A stretch of DNA of 64,000 bases, taken from positions 310,001 to 374,000 of the forward strand of contig NZ_JAAXOX010000003.1 of NCBI RefSeq assembly GCF_012396125.1, read 5' to 3'. This document shows positions 8,398 to 16,681 of this stretch, piece by piece. Numbering within the stretch: the stretch's first letter is position 1; each line of letters opens with the position of its first letter. The translations under genes and the position numbers were made by a program. The notes under the pieces are model-generated. The model saw only the letters and a list, made by a program, of their open reading frames with translations. It was not told where the DNA came from and did no database searches. Origin of the DNA: Cellulomonas denverensis (lineage in GTDB: Bacteria > Actinomycetota > Actinomycetes > Actinomycetales > Cellulomonadaceae).

Positions 8398-9752
8398 GCG
8401 CCCACCCGCGGCCGCACCGCCAGCAGTAGCCCGCCCCCGATTGCGATCACCAGCACGATGCCCAGGATGCCCCACCGCTGGCTGCCGGACACCCCGACCG
8501 CCACCGAGAACGCCAGCGGCGACAGGAACGCGGCCGCCCGCCCGGTGGTGGCGTACAGGCCGAACATCGCGCTCTCCCGCCCGGCCGGGGTGACCCGCAG
8601 CAGCAGGCTCCGGCTCGCCGACTGCGCCGGCCCGACGAACAGGCACAGCAGCAGCCCGCAGACCCAGAATGCCGACTGCCCGGCATCGGCGAGCGCGAAG
8701 GTCGCGATCCCGGTGACCACCAGGCCGGCCAGCGCCGCCAGCACGATCCGCCGCGACCCGAGCACGTCGTCCCACCGCCCGCAGGCCAGGGTGGAGATCC
8801 CGGCGACCACATTCGCCGCCACCGCGAACACCAGCACCCCCGACGCGCTGAACCCGAAGGTGCCGGAGGCGATCACCGCCCCGAAGGTGAACACCCCGGT
8901 CAGCCCGTCCCGGTACACCGCACTGGCCAGCAGGAAGCCGACCGTCCCGCGCAGCCCGCCGGCCTGGCGCCACAGCTCGCGCAGATCCGCCCACACCCGG
9001 CGGTAGCTGTCGATCAGCCCGACCCGGGGCGTCCCGGCGACCACCGCCGGCTCCGGCACCGCGACCAGCACCGGCACCGCGAACACCCCGAACCACACCG
9101 CCGACGCCAGCACCGCCGCCCGGATGTTCGCGCCGCCCTCGGCCGTCACCCCGAACCAGCCGACCTCCGGCTGCACGAACCCGACCAGCAGCACCGCCAG
9201 CAGCACGATCCCGCCCAGGTACCCGGCGCCCCAGCCCAGTCCGCTGACCCGGCCCACCGTGGCGGGCGTGGACACCGAGGACAGCAGCGCGTTGTAGTGC
9301 ACCGAGGCCAACTCGAAGGTCACCGTGCCGACCGCGAGCAGGGCGATCCCGGCCAGCAGATTCGCGGTCAGGGCGTCCGGGTCCGGCACGATCAGCGCCA
9401 TCGCCGCGCAGGCCAGCACGGTCAGCCCGGTGTGCCAGGCCAGTGCCCGCCGCCGGTGCCCGGTGCCGTCCGCACGGCGGCCCAGTGCCGGGGCGAGCAC
9501 CGCCACCAGCACCCCGGCGGCGGTCAGCCCCCAGCCCAGCCAGGACGAGTGCCGGGCCAGCGTCCGGTCCAGCGCGTCGCCGGACAGCCCCGGTGCGGCG
9601 AAGGCGTCGCTGGTCAGCCACCGGGTGAACACGAAGGTCGTGACCACCGCGTTGAAGGCCGCCGATCCCCAGTCCCAGGCCGCCCAGGCGAGCACCCGGC
9701 GGCGCGGGATGGTGGGGGAGCCGGCGAGGGTCGCAGTGGAGGCCACGGCCAT
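8394..9752 (-). CDS. MFS transporter, UMF1/Atg22-like
   Basis: A 452-residue polytopic membrane protein of about 12 hydrophobic segments. The start RRRVLAWAAWDWGSAAFNAVVTTFVF closely fits the UMF1 (Atg22-like) branch of the major facilitator superfamily, as does GWGAGYLGG in the middle. The transported solute is not known. A GAAGGCGG Shine-Dalgarno precedes ATG 9752. It leads a minus-strand operon with the hydrolase and AlkA-like genes and is divergent from the DUF72 gene. Confidence 0.85.
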   Translation of the reverse strand: MAVASTATLAGSPTIPRRRVLAWAAWDWGSAAFNAVVTTFVFTRWLTSDAFAAPGLSGDALDRTLARHSSWLGWGLTAAGVLVAVLAPALGRRADGTGHRRRALAWHTGLTVLACAAMALIVPDPDALTANLLAGIALLAVGTVTFELASVHYNALLSSVSTPATVGRVSGLGWGAGYLGGIVLLAVLLVGFVQPEVGWFGVTAEGGANIRAAVLASAVWFGVFAVPVLVAVPEPAVVAGTPRVGLIDSYRRVWADLRELWRQAGGLRGTVGFLLASAVYRDGLTGVFTFGAVIASGTFGFSASGVLVFAVAANVVAGISTLACGRWDDVLGSRRIVLAALAGLVVTGIATFALADAGQSAFWVCGLLLCLFVGPAQSASRSLLLRVTPAGRESAMFGLYATTGRAAAFLSPLAFSVAVGVSGSQRWGILGIVLVIAIGGGLLLAVRPRVGA

Positions 9753-9830
9753 GGTGTACCGCCTTCGTCCGACCGCCCGGTGAACACAGGGTGGACCCCG
9801 GGTGCGGTTGCTGGGCCAGGCCGCTCTGCC

Positions 9831-9836
9831 TAGCGT
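9831..9836 (+). promoter_or_regulatory. Leaderless -10 box TAGCGT before DUF72 gene
   Basis: TAGCGT ends 8 bases before ATG 9845 and no Shine-Dalgarno is visible, the pattern seen at many starts in this window. Confidence 0.5.
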
Positions 9837-9844
9837 CGGCGATC

Positions 9845-10717
9845 ATGGCAGGGGACATCCGGGTCGGCATCTCCGGCTGGCGCTATGCCCCCTGGCGGGG
9901 CGACTTCTACCCGCGCGGCCTGCCACAGCGCGCCGAACTCGCCTACGCCGCCGAGCGGATGACCGCGATCGAGATCAACGGCTCGTTCTACGCCCTGCAG
10001 CGGCCGGCCTCCTACCGGCAGTGGGCGAGCCAGGTGCCGCCCGGGTTCCGGTTCAGCGTCAAGGGCCCGCGGTTCATCACCCACATGAAGAAGCTGGCCG
10101 ACGCCCGCACGCCACTGGCCAACTTCTTCGCCTCCGGGGTGCTGGCCCTCGGCCCGGCACTCGGCCCGGTGCTCTGGCAGCTGCCGCCCACCCTCGGCTT
10201 CGACCCGGACCGGTTGCGCGCCTTCGCCGCCGACCTGCCGCGCAGCACGATCGAGGCGGCCACCCTGGCCCGGGAGCACGACCAGCGACTGGACGGCGAG
10301 GGCCGCGCCTGGACCGAGACCGACGCCGACCGGCCGATCCAGCACGTGCTGGAGGTCCGGCACGACAGCTTCCGCGCGCCGCAGTTCCCGGCCCTGCTGC
10401 GCGAGCTCGGCATCGGGCTGGTGGTCGCCGACACCGCCGGTCGCTGGCCCTACCTGGAGGACGTCACCGCCGACCTGGTCTACGTCCGGCTGCACGGCGA
10501 CAGCGAGCTGTACGTCTCCGGCTACGACGACCCGGCCCTGGACCGCTGGGCGCAGCGGCTGCGGACCTGGGCCGCCGGTGGCGAACCACCCGACGCGCAC
10601 CGGCTCGGTGGCCCGGCGGAGGTCCGGGAGCGGGACGTGTGGGTGTTCTTCGACAACGACACCAAGGTGCGGGCGCCCAAGGACGCGATGGGGTTGATCG
10701 ACCGGGTGGGCCGCTAG
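9845..10717 (+). CDS. DUF72 family protein (YecE-like)
   Basis: A 290-residue TIM-barrel protein of the DUF72/YecE family, biochemical role unknown. The family hallmarks are visible: GISGWRYAPWRGDFYP at the start, IEINGSFYALQ, FRFSVKGPRFITH, the LWQLPP segment and a late VFFDNDTK motif. The ATG at 9845 follows a TAGCGT box and lacks a Shine-Dalgarno, suggesting a leaderless transcript. Its TAG stop lies within a CTAG shared with the stop of the convergent S4 gene. Confidence 0.9.
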   Translation: MAGDIRVGISGWRYAPWRGDFYPRGLPQRAELAYAAERMTAIEINGSFYALQRPASYRQWASQVPPGFRFSVKGPRFITHMKKLADARTPLANFFASGVLALGPALGPVLWQLPPTLGFDPDRLRAFAADLPRSTIEAATLAREHDQRLDGEGRAWTETDADRPIQHVLEVRHDSFRAPQFPALLRELGIGLVVADTAGRWPYLEDVTADLVYVRLHGDSELYVSGYDDPALDRWAQRLRTWAAGGEPPDAHRLGGPAEVRERDVWVFFDNDTKVRAPKDAMGLIDRVGR

Positions 10718-11109
10718 CGCTCGCGGCCGCGCAGCCGGTCGATCTCCCGCCGTTCCCGCTTGGTCGGCCGCCCCGCACCACGGTCGCGCTGGGCCGCGAC
10801 CGCGACGTGCTCCTTCGGCGGGGGCGGCGGGGTGTCGTCCCGGTAGCACTGCACCGCGACCGCCGCGCCCACCCGGCGCTCGATCACCGCCCGGACCACC
10901 ACGATCCGCTCCGGTCCGTCGCCCCGGACCCGCACCTCGTCGCCGGCCTTGATACTGGTGGCGGGCTTGGCGCGCTCGCCGTTCACCTTCACGTGCCCGG
11001 CCCGGCAGGCGGTCGCCGCGGCGGCCCGGGTCTTGGTCAGCCGCACCGCCCACACCCACCGGTCCACCCGGGTGCTGGCCGGTCCGGGCGGGGGAGTGGG
11101 CTGGCTCAT
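10714..11109 (-). CDS. S4-domain RNA-binding protein (Hsp15-like)
   Basis: A 131-residue protein with an N-terminal S4 domain (TRVDRWVWAVRLTKTRAAAATACRAGHV, then KVNGE and DEVRV) and a basic C-terminal tail. Relatives bind the 50S subunit or free rRNA and act in ribosome rescue or heat-shock recovery. It starts with ATG 11109 inside the stop of the upstream reductase gene (ATGA overlap), so the two are coupled. Its stop overlaps that of the DUF72 gene by four bases in a palindromic CTAG. Confidence 0.88.
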   Translation of the reverse strand: MSQPTPPPGPASTRVDRWVWAVRLTKTRAAAATACRAGHVKVNGERAKPATSIKAGDEVRVRGDGPERIVVVRAVIERRVGAAVAVQCYRDDTPPPPPKEHVAVAAQRDRGAGRPTKRERREIDRLRGRER

Positions 11110-12122
11110 CGCACCTGCTGGGTCGCCTCGGCCAGCAGCGCCGCCGCGTCGTGTCCGCCCGCACCCGCACCGTTCGCCGCCGCCTGTTCCACCCGGCGCA
11201 GCAGCAGCGCGTTCACCGGCGTCGCCGCCCCGTGCAGCCGGCCGAGCAGCACGATCTCCCCGTTCAGCCAGGTCGCCTCCACCGATCCCGCGCCGCGCTG
11301 CAACGACTGCCAGGTCGACCCGCCACCGCGCGACTGGCCGGGCAGGTCCACCAGCCGGTACCCCTCCCGCGCCGCCGCCTGCTCGTCCTCGCCGGTCCAG
11401 GTGATCCCGGCCGCGACCAGCACCCGCTCCGCCTCGTCCACCGCGGCGTTCAGCAGTTCCCGGGCGGTGTCGTTGCCGCGCAGCGGGCCGCACAGCGCCT
11501 CCACCGCATTGCCCAGATTCGACAGCAGCTTGGCGTACTTCCAGGCCAGCACGTCCGGCACCACCGGCGCCCGGAACCCCGCCGCCACCAGGTCCTGCGA
11601 CACGGTCGCCAGATCGGCATCCGGGTCGTCGGTGACCGGCACCGTGCCGAGCGTCAGCACCCCGGCCACCGGCGCCCCCGCCGCGGACACCCGGCCCGGC
11701 TCCAGGAAGGTCGCCGGCAGCCACACGCACATCCCGGCGACCCGGTCGAACCGGCGCAGCGCGGTCCGCTCGTTGTCCACCCCGTTCTGCGCCAGCACCA
11801 GCAGCAGTTCCTGCGCCGCCGTGCGCCCCGGGTCGCCGTCCACCGGCCGGTCCGCCCACGCCGCCAGCGTCGCCGCGGTGTCCTGGCTCTTGACCGCCAG
11901 CACCAGCACGTCCCCGGTGCGCAGCTCCACGTCCTGCGGCCCGCCCGCGACCGGTGCGCGCAGCACCCGCGCGCCCTCCGGTGTCGTCAGGTGCAGGCCG
12001 TCGTCCCGCATCGCGGCCAGGTGGGCGCCCCGGGCGACCAGGACCACCTCCCGCCCCGCCTCGTGCAGCAGTCCGCCGATGGTCCCGCCGACCGCGCCGG
12101 CCCCGATGATCACGTATCGCAC
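11106..12122 (-). CDS. Ketopantoate reductase family protein (ApbA/PanE-like)
   Basis: NAD(P)-dependent reductase of the 2-dehydropantoate 2-reductase family, 338 residues. It starts RYVIIGAGAVGGTIGGLL, a Rossmann nucleotide-binding GxGxxG, followed by LVLAVKSQDT and LLVLAQNGVDNE, where family members have the conserved Lys and Asn-Gly. The C-terminal ApbA_C helical domain begins near WKYAKLLSNLGNAVEALCG, which holds the catalytic Lys/Asn region. GTG 12122 is the first plausible start; no clear Shine-Dalgarno. Whether it makes pantoate or reduces another 2-oxo acid is open because no pantothenate genes adjoin it. Confidence 0.82.
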   Translation of the reverse strand: MRYVIIGAGAVGGTIGGLLHEAGREVVLVARGAHLAAMRDDGLHLTTPEGARVLRAPVAGGPQDVELRTGDVLVLAVKSQDTAATLAAWADRPVDGDPGRTAAQELLLVLAQNGVDNERTALRRFDRVAGMCVWLPATFLEPGRVSAAGAPVAGVLTLGTVPVTDDPDADLATVSQDLVAAGFRAPVVPDVLAWKYAKLLSNLGNAVEALCGPLRGNDTARELLNAAVDEAERVLVAAGITWTGEDEQAAAREGYRLVDLPGQSRGGGSTWQSLQRGAGSVEATWLNGEIVLLGRLHGAATPVNALLLRRVEQAAANGAGAGGHDAAALLAEATQQVR

Positions 12123-12191
12123 GCAGGTCACCGTGCCACAGTGGGGGCACTCAGGACAGTGGCGCGTCCATCGCGATCGCCGATGAGGTCC

Positions 12192-12197
12192 TACCGT
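12192..12197 (+). promoter_or_regulatory. Leaderless -10 box TACCGT before amidohydrolase
   Basis: TACCGT ends 6 bases before ATG 12204; no Shine-Dalgarno lies between. Confidence 0.5.
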
Positions 12198-12203
12198 GGC
12201 CCC

Positions 12204-13430
12204 ATGACTACTTCCCCCTCCCTGGTCGCCATCACCGGCGGCCGTGTCGTGCCCGTGTCCGCCCCGGTGATCGAGGGCGGCACCGTCCTGATCCGGGACG
12301 GCAGGATCGAGGCGGTCGGCGCCGACGTCGACGTGCCCGCGGATGCCGCCGTGGTGGACGCCACCGGCAGGTGGGTGCTGCCGGGGTTCATCGAGGCGCA
12401 CGGCCACGTCGGGATCGACGAGGAAGGGCTGGGCTGGGCCGGCGACGACACCAATGAGATGACCGGGCCGAACATGGCCGGGGTGCGGGCGCTGGACGCG
12501 ATCAACATCGAGGACGAGGGCTTCCGGGACGCGCTGTCCGGCGGGATCACCTCGGTGGTGGTGAAGCCGGGGTCCGGCAACCCGATCGGCGGCCGGACGG
12601 TGGCGATCAAGACCTGGGGCGGCCGCACGGTCGACGAGCAGGTCATCTCCACCGAGGTGAGCGTGAAGGCCGCGCTGGGCGAGAACCCGAAGCGGGTCTA
12701 CGGCGAGAAGAAGCAGACCCCGTCCACCCGGCTCGGCGTGGCGTACATCATCCGGCAGGCGTTCACCGAGGCGCAGCACTACCGGGCGGCCAAGGCGGCG
12801 GCGGAGGCCAAGGGCGAGCCGTTCAAGGCCGATCTGACCCTGGACACCCTGGCCCGGGTGCTGGACGGCGAGCTGGTCTGGGACCAGCACACCCACCGGC
12901 ACGACGACATCGCCACCGCGATCCGGCTGTCCGAGGAGTTCGGCTACAAGCTCGTGGTCAACCACGGCACCGAGGGGCACAAGATCGCCGACGTGCTGGC
13001 CGAGAAGGACATCCCGGTGATCTACGGGCCGACCTTCACCTCCCGGTCCAAGGTCGAGCTGAAGGACCGGGCGGTGACCAACCTGGTGGACATGGTCCGG
13101 GCCGGGGTCCGGGTCGCGATCACCACCGATCACCCGGTGGTGCCGATCAACTTCCTGGTGCACCAGGCGACGCTGGCGGTGAAGGACGGCCTGGCGCCGG
13201 AGGTGGCGATCGAGGCGCTGACGGTGAACCCGGCGTCGTTCCTGGGGCTCGATGACCGGATCGGCGCGCTGGAGCCGGGCCGGGACGGTGACGTGGTGAT
13301 CTGGTCCACCGACCCGCTGGACGTGCACGCCCGCGCCGAGCGGGTGCTGATCGAGGGCCGGACGGTGTTCACCTGGTCGCCGGAGGACGGCGCCCGCACC
13401 GTGGAGCGCTCGGAGCGCTTCGCCCGGTGA
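12204..13430 (+). CDS. Amidohydrolase (imidazolonepropionase-like)
   Basis: Metal-dependent hydrolase of the amidohydrolase superfamily, 408 residues, cytoplasmic. The N-terminal beta-sandwich strand VAITGGRVVPV leads into WVLPGFIEAHGHVGI, where HGH is the first metal-binding pair. DQHTHRHDDI, LVVNHGTEGH and AITTDHPVVP supply the later histidines and catalytic Asp, and the C-terminal LEPGRDGDVVIW is characteristic. Upstream in-frame ATG 12183 is possible, but ATG 12204 has a TACCGT box at leaderless distance. Substrate unknown. A hairpin with TTTC tail follows. Confidence 0.85.
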   Translation: MTTSPSLVAITGGRVVPVSAPVIEGGTVLIRDGRIEAVGADVDVPADAAVVDATGRWVLPGFIEAHGHVGIDEEGLGWAGDDTNEMTGPNMAGVRALDAINIEDEGFRDALSGGITSVVVKPGSGNPIGGRTVAIKTWGGRTVDEQVISTEVSVKAALGENPKRVYGEKKQTPSTRLGVAYIIRQAFTEAQHYRAAKAAAEAKGEPFKADLTLDTLARVLDGELVWDQHTHRHDDIATAIRLSEEFGYKLVVNHGTEGHKIADVLAEKDIPVIYGPTFTSRSKVELKDRAVTNLVDMVRAGVRVAITTDHPVVPINFLVHQATLAVKDGLAPEVAIEALTVNPASFLGLDDRIGALEPGRDGDVVIWSTDPLDVHARAERVLIEGRTVFTWSPEDGARTVERSERFAR

Positions 13431-13437
13431 GCCGGTG

Positions 13438-13469
13438 CCGGGCGGTGCCGGTACGCCGGTGCCGCCCGG
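13438..13469 (+). terminator. Terminator hairpin after amidohydrolase
   Basis: 13438-13451 pairs with 13456-13469 over 14 positions, two of them G-T wobbles, with a TACG tetraloop, followed by TTTC. Confidence 0.6.
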
Positions 13470-13575
13470 TTTCACGGCCGACTCCCAGGAAAGACCCAGT
13501 GCACCTTCGGGTCGGCGTTCTCTACTGAGTGCTGTCGGCGCCACCGTGGCGCCGGTTCCGCAGGAGGTAGTCACC

Positions 13576-14844
13576 ATGGAGCAGCAGCAGCACCCGGGCC
13601 GGCAGGACGGGACGGGTCCGGTGCCGGCCACCGTCGTCACCGAGCCGGCGCGTCCCCGCCGTCGCCGCACCGCCGTGGCCCTGTTCGCCTCCGGTGTGCT
13701 CTCGCTCGGCCTGATCGGCGGGGGCGTGGGGCTGGGCCTGGCGCTCGACCACGACGACACCGGGCTGGCGGTCGCGCCCTCGCAGTCCGAGGACTCCACC
13801 GCCCAGGGCCAGCTGCCGGGCTCCGGCGGCTACGGCTCCTTCGGCCAGTTGCCCGGCGGCGGGAGCAGCCAGCAGCAGGCGCCGGACTCGTCGGCGGGCA
13901 CCGGCTCGCTGGACGCGACCGAGGCCACCGCGGAGCAGTCGCAGGGGGTCGTCCTGATCAACACCGTGCTCGGCTACGCCTCCGCCGAGGCGGCCGGCTC
14001 CGGGGTGATCCTGACCTCCGACGGCCTGGTGCTGACCAACAACCACGTGATCGAGGGCGCCACCGAGATCACGGTGACCGACCCGTCCACCGGGCAGGCC
14101 TACACCGCCCGGGTGGTGGGCACCGACGCGACCTCCGACGTCGCGGTGCTCCAGCTGGAGGGCGCCTCCGGGCTGACCACCGCCACGGTGGACGACGACG
14201 GCGACCCGGCGGTGGGCGACACGGTCACCGCGGTGGGCAACTCCGAGGGCGGCGGCACGCTGATGGCGGCCAGTGGCCCGGTCACCGCGCTGGGCGAGTC
14301 GATCACCACCCAGTCCGAGGGGGTGTCCGAGGGGGAGTCGCTGAGCAACCTGATCGCGGTGAACGCCGACGTGGTCTCCGGCGACTCCGGCGGGGCGCTG
14401 CTGGACGACGAGGGCGAACTGGTCGGCATCACCACCGCGGCCTCCTCCGGGTCGTCCGACATCACCGGCTACGCGATCCCGATCCAGGACGCCCTGAGTG
14501 TGGCGAAGCAGATCGTCTCCGGCGAGGAGGCCGACGGCATCACCCTCGGCTACCCCGCGTTCCTGGGTGTGCAGCTGTCCAGCAGCAGCACCGGCCTGCC
14601 CGGCTCGACCGGCACCGGCGCGGTGATCGGCGGTGTCATCGACGGCACCCCGGCCGCGGAGGCGGGTCTGGCCGCCGGCGACACGATCACCGCGGTGGAC
14701 GGCACGGCGGTGAGCTCGGGCGACGACCTGAGCGCCGCGCTGGCCGAGTACGCCCCCGGCGACCAGGTGACGCTGACCTGGACCACCGCCGCCGGGCAGT
14801 CGCAGACCGCGACCGTCACCCTGATCGAGGGTCCCGCCGACTGA
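13576..14844 (+). CDS. Membrane-anchored trypsin-like serine protease with PDZ domain (HtrA/DegP family)
   Basis: Extracytoplasmic quality-control protease of 422 residues. A short cytoplasmic N-terminus rich in Arg is followed by one transmembrane segment (about 33-56) and a low-complexity Gly/Ser/Gln linker (about 68-115). The protease domain carries the triad H157 (TNNHV), D188 (TSDVAVL) and S271 (GDSGGAL). A C-terminal PDZ domain spans about 330-415 (GVIDGTPAAEAGLAAGDTI). ATG 13576 follows AGGAGG at 13562-13567. It is monocistronic, with a strong terminator 38 bases after the stop. Confidence 0.93.
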   Translation: MEQQQHPGRQDGTGPVPATVVTEPARPRRRRTAVALFASGVLSLGLIGGGVGLGLALDHDDTGLAVAPSQSEDSTAQGQLPGSGGYGSFGQLPGGGSSQQQAPDSSAGTGSLDATEATAEQSQGVVLINTVLGYASAEAAGSGVILTSDGLVLTNNHVIEGATEITVTDPSTGQAYTARVVGTDATSDVAVLQLEGASGLTTATVDDDGDPAVGDTVTAVGNSEGGGTLMAASGPVTALGESITTQSEGVSEGESLSNLIAVNADVVSGDSGGALLDDEGELVGITTAASSGSSDITGYAIPIQDALSVAKQIVSGEEADGITLGYPAFLGVQLSSSSTGLPGSTGTGAVIGGVIDGTPAAEAGLAAGDTITAVDGTAVSSGDDLSAALAEYAPGDQVTLTWTTAAGQSQTATVTLIEGPAD

Positions 14845-14881
14845 GCCGGACCCGCAGTGACCCCCGGGGTGGGGGAGGTGG

Positions 14882-14918
14882 CCGAGGGCCCCGCACCGAC
14901 CAGGTGCGGGGCCCTCGG
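14882..14918 (+). terminator. Strong terminator hairpin after htrA-like gene
   Basis: A perfect 16-bp stem, 14882-14897 with 14903-14918, and a 5-nt loop (GACCA); no T-run, as is common in actinobacteria. Confidence 0.75.
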
Positions 14919-14951
14919 TGGTGTCGCTGCCGAATCGTTCCGATCCGTCTG

Positions 14952-14963
14952 TACATCGATGTA
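14952..14963. promoter_or_regulatory. Palindrome TACATCGATGTA, candidate LacI-type operator
   Basis: A perfect 12-bp palindrome with the central CG usual for LacI-family operators, about 140 bases upstream of the arabinofuranosidase start and just after the preceding terminator. No regulator gene is adjacent. Confidence 0.5.
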
Positions 14964-15103
14964 GAACTAGGGCACAGTGGAGTCGTCGGCACCCGCCGGT
15001 CCCGCCCCGCACCGCCGCGGCGTGGCTCCCGGACGGTCCGCCACGACCATCGCCACCGCCGGACCCCGCACCGGGCACCCGGCACTCCACGGAAGGACCC
15101 CGC

Positions 15104-16618
15104 GTGTCCGCACCCACCGCACGTCTCACCGTCGACCCCGCCCTGATCGTCTCGCCGGTCCGTCCGCGCACCTTCGGCTCCTTCGTCGAGCACCTCGGCC
15201 GGTGCGTGTACACCGGCATCCACGACCCGGCCCACCCCTCCGCGGACGCCGACGGGTTCCGCCAGGACGTGATCGACCTGGTCCGGGAGATGGGCGTCAC
15301 CGCGGTCCGCTACCCGGGCGGCAACTTCGTCTCCGGCTACCGGTGGGAGGACGGGGTCGGCCCGAAGGAGGACCGTCCCGCCCGCCTCGACCTGGCCTGG
15401 CACTCGCTGGAGCCCAACCAGGTCGGCACCGACGAGTTCATGCGCTGGGCCGCCAAGGCCGGCGTCGAGCCGATGATGGCGGTCAACCTCGGCACCCGCG
15501 GCGTGCTGGAGGCGGTCGACCTGCTCGACTACTGCAACGGCACCGCCCCGACCGCCCTGGCCGACCAGCGCCGCGCCAACGGGGGCGAGCAGCCGTACAA
15601 CGTGCGGATGTGGTGCCTCGGGAACGAGATGGACGGCCCCTGGCAGACCGGGCACAAGACCGCGCACGAGTACGGCCGGATCGCCGCGGAGGCCGCCCGC
15701 GCGATGCGCCAGGTCGACCCGGACCTGGAGCTGGTCGCCTGTGGCTCCTCCGGCCCGCTGATGGACACCTTCGGCGAGTGGGAGCGCCAGGTGCTCACCG
15801 AGTGCTACGACCAGGTCGACTACATCTCGATCCACCGCTACTACGAGGAGACCGACGGCGACCTGGCCAGCTTCCTCGGCTCGGCGGCCGACATGGACGC
15901 CTTCATCGACGACGTGGTCGCCACCGCGGACTCGGTGCGCGCCGCCTTGAAGAAGGAGAAGCGGATCCAGCTGTCCTTCGACGAGTGGAACGTCTGGTAC
16001 GCCTCCCGCGCCGAGTCGATCGTGCCCTCCGGTGACGACTGGCCGGTCGCCCCGACCCTGCTGGAGGACAAGTACAACGCCGCCGACGCGGTGGTGGTCG
16101 CCAACCTGCTGATCAGCCTGCTCCGGCACAGCGACCGGGTGCACGCCGCCTGCCAGGCCCAGCTGGTCAACGTGATCGCGCCGATCATGACCGAGCCGGG
16201 TGGCCGGGTCTGGAAGCAGACGATCTTCCACCCGTTCGCCCAGATCGCCGCGCTGGCCAAGGGCGACGTGCTGGACATCCGCCCGCAGTCGGTCACCTTC
16301 CCGACCAAGCAGCACGGCGACGTCACCGCGGTCGACGCGGTCGCCACCTGGGACGAGGCGGCCGGCACCGGGTCGGTACTGGTGGTCAACCGGCACCCGG
16401 AGCAGGCGAGCGAGCTCAGCGTCGACCTGTCCCGGTTCGGCGACGTGCGGATCACCGCCGCCACCACGCTGCACGCCGACGACCCCTACGCCCGCAACAG
16501 CGCCGATGACCCTGACCGCGTGGTGCCGGTCGGCCGGGACGACGTGAAGCTGGTCGACGGCGTGGTGTCGCTCGAGCTGCCCGCGGTGTCCTTCTCCACC
16601 ATCGCGTTCAGCCGCTGA
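15104..16618 (+). CDS. Alpha-N-arabinofuranosidase, glycoside hydrolase family 51
   Basis: Intracellular enzyme releasing L-arabinose from arabino-oligosaccharides, 504 residues with no signal peptide. The TIM barrel shows PRTFGSFVEHLGRCVYTGI at the start, VTAVRYPGGNFVSGYRWEDG, the acid/base in CLGNEMDGPWQ (E175) and the nucleophile in SFDEWNVWY (E294). The C-terminal beta-sandwich ends AVSFSTIAFSR. GTG 15104 follows GGAAGGA at 15091-15097. It stands alone between two terminators, and the palindrome at 14952-14963 suggests sugar-responsive control. Confidence 0.95.
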   Translation: MSAPTARLTVDPALIVSPVRPRTFGSFVEHLGRCVYTGIHDPAHPSADADGFRQDVIDLVREMGVTAVRYPGGNFVSGYRWEDGVGPKEDRPARLDLAWHSLEPNQVGTDEFMRWAAKAGVEPMMAVNLGTRGVLEAVDLLDYCNGTAPTALADQRRANGGEQPYNVRMWCLGNEMDGPWQTGHKTAHEYGRIAAEAARAMRQVDPDLELVACGSSGPLMDTFGEWERQVLTECYDQVDYISIHRYYEETDGDLASFLGSAADMDAFIDDVVATADSVRAALKKEKRIQLSFDEWNVWYASRAESIVPSGDDWPVAPTLLEDKYNAADAVVVANLLISLLRHSDRVHAACQAQLVNVIAPIMTEPGGRVWKQTIFHPFAQIAALAKGDVLDIRPQSVTFPTKQHGDVTAVDAVATWDEAAGTGSVLVVNRHPEQASELSVDLSRFGDVRITAATTLHADDPYARNSADDPDRVVPVGRDDVKLVDGVVSLELPAVSFSTIAFSR

Positions 16619-16633
16619 CCCCGGCCGGACAGC

Positions 16634-16665
16634 CGAAGGGCCCGACCATCCGGTCGGGCCCTTCG
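16634..16665. terminator. Bidirectional terminator between GH51 gene and pgi
   Basis: A perfect 14-bp stem, 16634-16647 with 16652-16665, loop ATCC. It lies between convergent genes and can serve both. Confidence 0.75.
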
Positions 16666-16681
16666 TTCGTGCTGCAGGTGA

